Below are positions 61,195 through 64,000 of a stretch of DNA of 64,000 bases, one piece after another; position 1 is the stretch's first letter, and each line of letters starts with the position of its first letter. Under the pieces are notes generated by a model. The model was not told the DNA's origin. It saw nothing but the letters and a program-made list of their open reading frames with translations, and did not search any database. The DNA comes from CG1-02-35-72 sp045046885 (GTDB lineage: Bacteria > Bacteroidota > Bacteroidia > Flavobacteriales > Flavobacteriaceae): NCBI GenBank assembly GCA_045046885.1, contig JASFYX010000002.1, forward strand, positions 62,001 through 126,000. Reading direction: 5' to 3'. The position numbers were made by a program, and so were the translations under genes.

Positions 61195-61236
61195 GTGATA
61201 TTCATCACGTTTAGTTTATTAATATTTTATAATTTG
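61195..61236 (+). promoter_or_regulatory. Crp/Fnr-type box plus -7-like element upstream of sqr
   Basis: GTGAT-attc-ATCAC at 61195-61208 (centre 61201.5) and a TTTG ending at 61236 preceded by TATAA, so the TA-TTTG gap is 3 rather than 2. The centre is 34.5 bp from the final G. Confidence 0.7.
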
Positions 61237-61271
61237 CCACTTTATTTACTACTAATTAACACTATATATTT

Positions 61272-62579
61272 ATGAAAACTCATTTTCAAATCCTAGTAAT
61301 AGGAGGAGGTACCGCAGGTATTATGGTGGCTTCTATGCTTAAAAAAAAGAATGCTTCTGTTGATGTAGCTATTGTAGAACCCGCAGATACACATTATTAT
61401 CAACCCGCTTGGACGCTTGTAGGTGCCAATACCTACAATTTTAATAAAACAGCACGCCCTATGGCTTCACTTATTCCAGATGGCGTTACTTGGATTAAAA
61501 AATTTGCAGACACTTTTGATCCTAAAAAAAATACCGTTAAAACAACAGATGACACCGCTTATACATACGATTACTTAGTAGTGGCGCCTGGTATTAAAAT
61601 TGCACCAGAACTTGTAGAAGGACTTTCAGAAGCTATGGACAAAGGTGTTGTTTGTAGTAATTACACAGATCCTAATCACACTTGGGAAGTACTTAAAAAC
61701 TTTAAAGGCGGTACCGCTTTGTTTACACAACCGGCCACACCTATAAAATGTGGTGGCGCTCCTCAAAAAATAATGTATCTCGCCGAAGAGCATTTTAAAC
61801 GCAGTGGTGTCCGCAAAAAAACGGATATTGTTTTTGCGCTACCCGGTGGTGTTATTTTTGCCGTTAAACCCATTGCCAAAACATTAATGAATGTTGTAGA
61901 TAGAAAAGATATCAATCTGCGTTTCCACCACACCTTAGTTAAGGTAGATGCTAATAAACAAATTGCCTGGTACAAAGTAACACAAGAGCCTCAAGCGGGT
62001 GGTTGTGTTATTATGGACGATGCAGATGTAAACAAACAAGTTGACCCTCAAATTCAGTACAATTACAAAAATGTAAAAGCTGTTAAAAAGGATGGATTAA
62101 TAGGTATTCATTTTGACATGATGCACTTAGCACCACCCCAACAAGCCCCCGACTTTATACGTAATTCACCTTTAGCTACTGCTGATGGTTGGGTTTCTGT
62201 AAACGATCAAACGCTACAGCACACTAAGTACAGTAACATTTTCGGGTTAGGTGATTCTGCCCAGTTGCCCACAGCTAAAACAGGTGCTGCTATTAGAAAA
62301 CAAGCCCCTGTAGTAGTCGGTAATCTTTTACATCTTGTAAAAAGCAATGCTTTAGCCGATAAAACATACAATGGTTATTCTTCTTGTCCTTTGGTTACAG
62401 GTTACGGTAAAATGGTATTAGCCGAATTTGATTATAGCAAAGAATTTACACCAGACCCTAAATTAAAACAACTCCTTATTTCAGATTCCTCAAAAGAGCA
62501 TTGGCGCTTATGGATTTTAAAGAAATATATGTTGCCTTACCTCTATTGGAATAAAATGATGAAAGGTATAGAAGTTTAA
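61272..62579 (+). CDS. sqr: sulfide:quinone oxidoreductase, type II-like
   Basis: A 435-residue flavoprotein. ILVIGGGTAGIMVASML is the FAD-binding motif and VEPADTHYYQPAWTLVGA is the SQR signature. Redox Cys are near 127 (VVCSNYT), 160 (PIKCGGAPQKIMYL) and 371 (SSCPLVTGYGKMVLAEFDY). The last two match the active-site pair of the mitochondrial/type II SQR. It oxidises sulfide at the membrane to persulfide and reduces quinone. Its promoter holds the GTGAT-N4-ATCAC box. Confidence 0.93.
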   Translation: MKTHFQILVIGGGTAGIMVASMLKKKNASVDVAIVEPADTHYYQPAWTLVGANTYNFNKTARPMASLIPDGVTWIKKFADTFDPKKNTVKTTDDTAYTYDYLVVAPGIKIAPELVEGLSEAMDKGVVCSNYTDPNHTWEVLKNFKGGTALFTQPATPIKCGGAPQKIMYLAEEHFKRSGVRKKTDIVFALPGGVIFAVKPIAKTLMNVVDRKDINLRFHHTLVKVDANKQIAWYKVTQEPQAGGCVIMDDADVNKQVDPQIQYNYKNVKAVKKDGLIGIHFDMMHLAPPQQAPDFIRNSPLATADGWVSVNDQTLQHTKYSNIFGLGDSAQLPTAKTGAAIRKQAPVVVGNLLHLVKSNALADKTYNGYSSCPLVTGYGKMVLAEFDYSKEFTPDPKLKQLLISDSSKEHWRLWILKKYMLPYLYWNKMMKGIEV

Positions 62580-62604
62580 ATTTCCTACTACTAATCTATA
62601 TTTC

Positions 62605-62641
62605 ATCCCCCAGCATTTAATAGTGTTGGGGGATTTCTTTA
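62605..62641. terminator. terminator between sqr and the TonB-dependent receptor gene
   Basis: ATCCCCCA (62605-62612) pairs with TGGGGGAT (62627-62634), followed by a T-rich tract. It can end sqr and perhaps the convergent gene. Confidence 0.78.
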
Positions 62642-64000
62642 AAACTTAAGATTTAAACCTAATAAAAAATTGACACCTGCCTGTGGATAATAATAAGGCG
62701 ACGTTCCCCACATATAGCCATTAGATACATATTTCTCATCAAATACATTATTGATTAAACCCGTAATGTTAATTTCTTTAAAAGTACTTTTCGGAAAAAT
62801 ATTATATACAAAATTAATATCTGTAGTAAAATAGCTCGATAATTTTGATGCACTAAATTCTGTATTACCCATAAACTGCTCTCCTACATATTTTGACAAA
62901 ATTCCTAAAGAAAAACTTTTTGAAGGTTCATAAATAAAGGCATTAGAGAGAACGGTATTTGGTGAAAATGAGATTGACGTATTTCCTAAATTTTTTGTTG
63001 TTGTGCCGCTTCTTTCTATAAAATCAATGTTTTTATTAGTACTTAAAGCCATACTGGGTTGCCAGTAAAAAGATTTACTCATCTTAATTTGCGCATCCAT
63101 TTCTAAACCAAAACGGTAACTTTTACCACTGTTGGCGCGGATAAAATTACCTACATCATCTACTGCTCCCGTTAAAACCAATTGGTCTTTGTAATGCATA
63201 TAATAAATATTGGTATTTAATTTTACATTCTTTTTAGCCAAGCGATAACCCAATTCAAAATCGTCTAAATTTTCTGGATTTGGCAATTTAGAAACCCCTC
63301 TGTAATCTGTTCTGTTGGGTTCTTTGTGCGCTTTTGCGAAAGAGAAATAAGTACTAGACACATCATTTAATTCGATATTTACACCCAATTTTGGATTAAA
63401 AAACGAGAGATTATCTTTAATATTTAAATCTGATAAATCGCTATCAATTCCCTTAATTGTGTAGTTTAAATTACGGAATTGAACATCACCATAAAAATTG
63501 ACTTTATCGTTTAATTGATATTCTAATTTGCTATAAATGTTAAAATCTGTTTTATCGCCTACATTAAAGTAATAGTTTTTAAACAAGTCTTTTCTTTTTA
63601 TAAATTCTCCTGAAATGACACGTCCAAAATGATCGCCTTTATAACTATTCCACGCCCCGCCAATTATGAGTTTTACCTTATTTAAATCATTGTATTTTAA
63701 TGAAAAAGTAGTGCCATAAAAATCGTTATCTAACCATTTACGGCGGACTAAATCGGTTGTAGAAATAGGTGTTCCAGAAACGTCAATTGGTGTTAAACCG
63801 TAATTGGCTACATCTTGACCTTGCTGATACTCTTCAAAATAACCTTTCCCTTTGGTGTAATGAAAAGCCATTGTTCCACTCCAAAAATCATTAAAACTAT
63901 GATTAATATGTAACTGATAATGATCTTGTTTATAATTATCTACTTGGTCTTTATAAAAGTCTGTGACATTCCAATTAGCATCATAAATAGCCCCCGCAAA
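62639..64000 (-). CDS. TonB-dependent receptor, C-terminal beta-barrel part; 5' end outside the window
   Basis: The minus-strand frame stays open to the window edge (about 453 codons), so the plug domain and start are missing. SKLEYQLNDKVNFYGDVQFR, NPENLDDFELGYRLAKKNVKLNTNIYYMHYKDQLVLTGA and FGLEMDAQIK are typical of TonB-dependent outer-membrane receptors. The end FLLGLNLKF gives the terminal aromatic. The substrate cannot be told. Confidence 0.92.
   Translation of the reverse strand, partial: FAGAIYDANWNVTDFYKDQVDNYKQDHYQLHINHSFNDFWSGTMAFHYTKGKGYFEEYQQGQDVANYGLTPIDVSGTPISTTDLVRRKWLDNDFYGTTFSLKYNDLNKVKLIIGGAWNSYKGDHFGRVISGEFIKRKDLFKNYYFNVGDKTDFNIYSKLEYQLNDKVNFYGDVQFRNLNYTIKGIDSDLSDLNIKDNLSFFNPKLGVNIELNDVSSTYFSFAKAHKEPNRTDYRGVSKLPNPENLDDFELGYRLAKKNVKLNTNIYYMHYKDQLVLTGAVDDVGNFIRANSGKSYRFGLEMDAQIKMSKSFYWQPSMALSTNKNIDFIERSGTTTKNLGNTSISFSPNTVLSNAFIYEPSKSFSLGILSKYVGEQFMGNTEFSASKLSSYFTTDINFVYNIFPKSTFKEINITGLINNVFDEKYVSNGYMWGTSPYYYPQAGVNFLLGLNLKF

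Overview
The window looks like a chromosomal segment of a member of the Bacteroidota, most likely a Flavobacteriales relative. The DNA is AT-rich. Starts lack Shine-Dalgarno sequences. Several promoters fit the Bacteroidota TAnnTTTG -7 element, and the gene types are typical of the group (SUMF1-like fusion peptidase, DUF6691, RAYT with REP palindromes, TonB-dependent receptor, four-helix-bundle protein). No species call is possible from sequence alone.

Positions 1-24881 are mostly housekeeping: gpsA (cut by the window edge), a bifunctional lipid acyltransferase, aspartokinase, fbp, a secreted S9 peptidase, an FMN-binding glutamate-synthase-like protein, folB, a GT39-type glycosyltransferase, tRNA-Cys, a run of exported hydrolases (MBL, S8, M1, alpha/beta hydrolase), an MFS sugar transporter, a sugar-nucleotide cluster (rfbB, galE, DegT aminotransferase) and waaA/kdtA.

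Positions 24885-62579 form an inorganic-sulfur island. It holds three Crp/Fnr regulators, a YeeE/YedE pair for sulfur-compound uptake, and a three-part sensor (PhnD-like lipoprotein, histidine kinase, sigma-54 response regulator). Next comes a sigma-54-like promoter and a porin plus Ttr-like B-C-A molybdoenzyme operon with its own TatA. A nearly complete molybdenum-cofactor set follows (MobB-like, moaA, moeA, moaC, mobA, moeB-like, moaE, moaD). Then come a SoeB-SoeC fusion and SoeA (sulfite dehydrogenase), two SulP transporters, a CstB-like persulfide dioxygenase/rhodanese, a periplasmic rhodanese, a DUF2892 membrane protein and a type II-like sulfide:quinone oxidoreductase. Read together, these could take sulfide through persulfide and sulfite to sulfate, feeding quinones, and could also reduce or sense tetrathionate or a related oxyanion. 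No sox genes are present in the window.

The most striking regulatory signal is a palindrome, GTGAT-N4-ATCAC, upstream of five operons of this island (yeeE, soeBC, second sulP, cstB-like, sqr). Each copy sits 34.5 or 35.5 bp from the end of a TAnnTTTG-like -7 element, which is the geometry of a class II Crp/Fnr activator site. A separate TGG-N10-TTGC sigma-54 promoter precedes the Ttr-like operon, directly after the sigma-54 activator gene.

Mobile and repetitive features sit between the sulfur genes. A RAYT transposase is bracketed by 33-bp REP palindromes, and two copies lie in frame inside its own coding sequence. A four-helix-bundle (IVP-type) gene is bounded by a perfect 13-bp inverted repeat and wedged between soeBC and soeA. 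A dispersed repeat encodes a linker inside the MoeB-like protein. An XRE regulator plus PD-(D/E)XK-like gene has a two-site palindromic operator. The window ends inside a TonB-dependent receptor gene.
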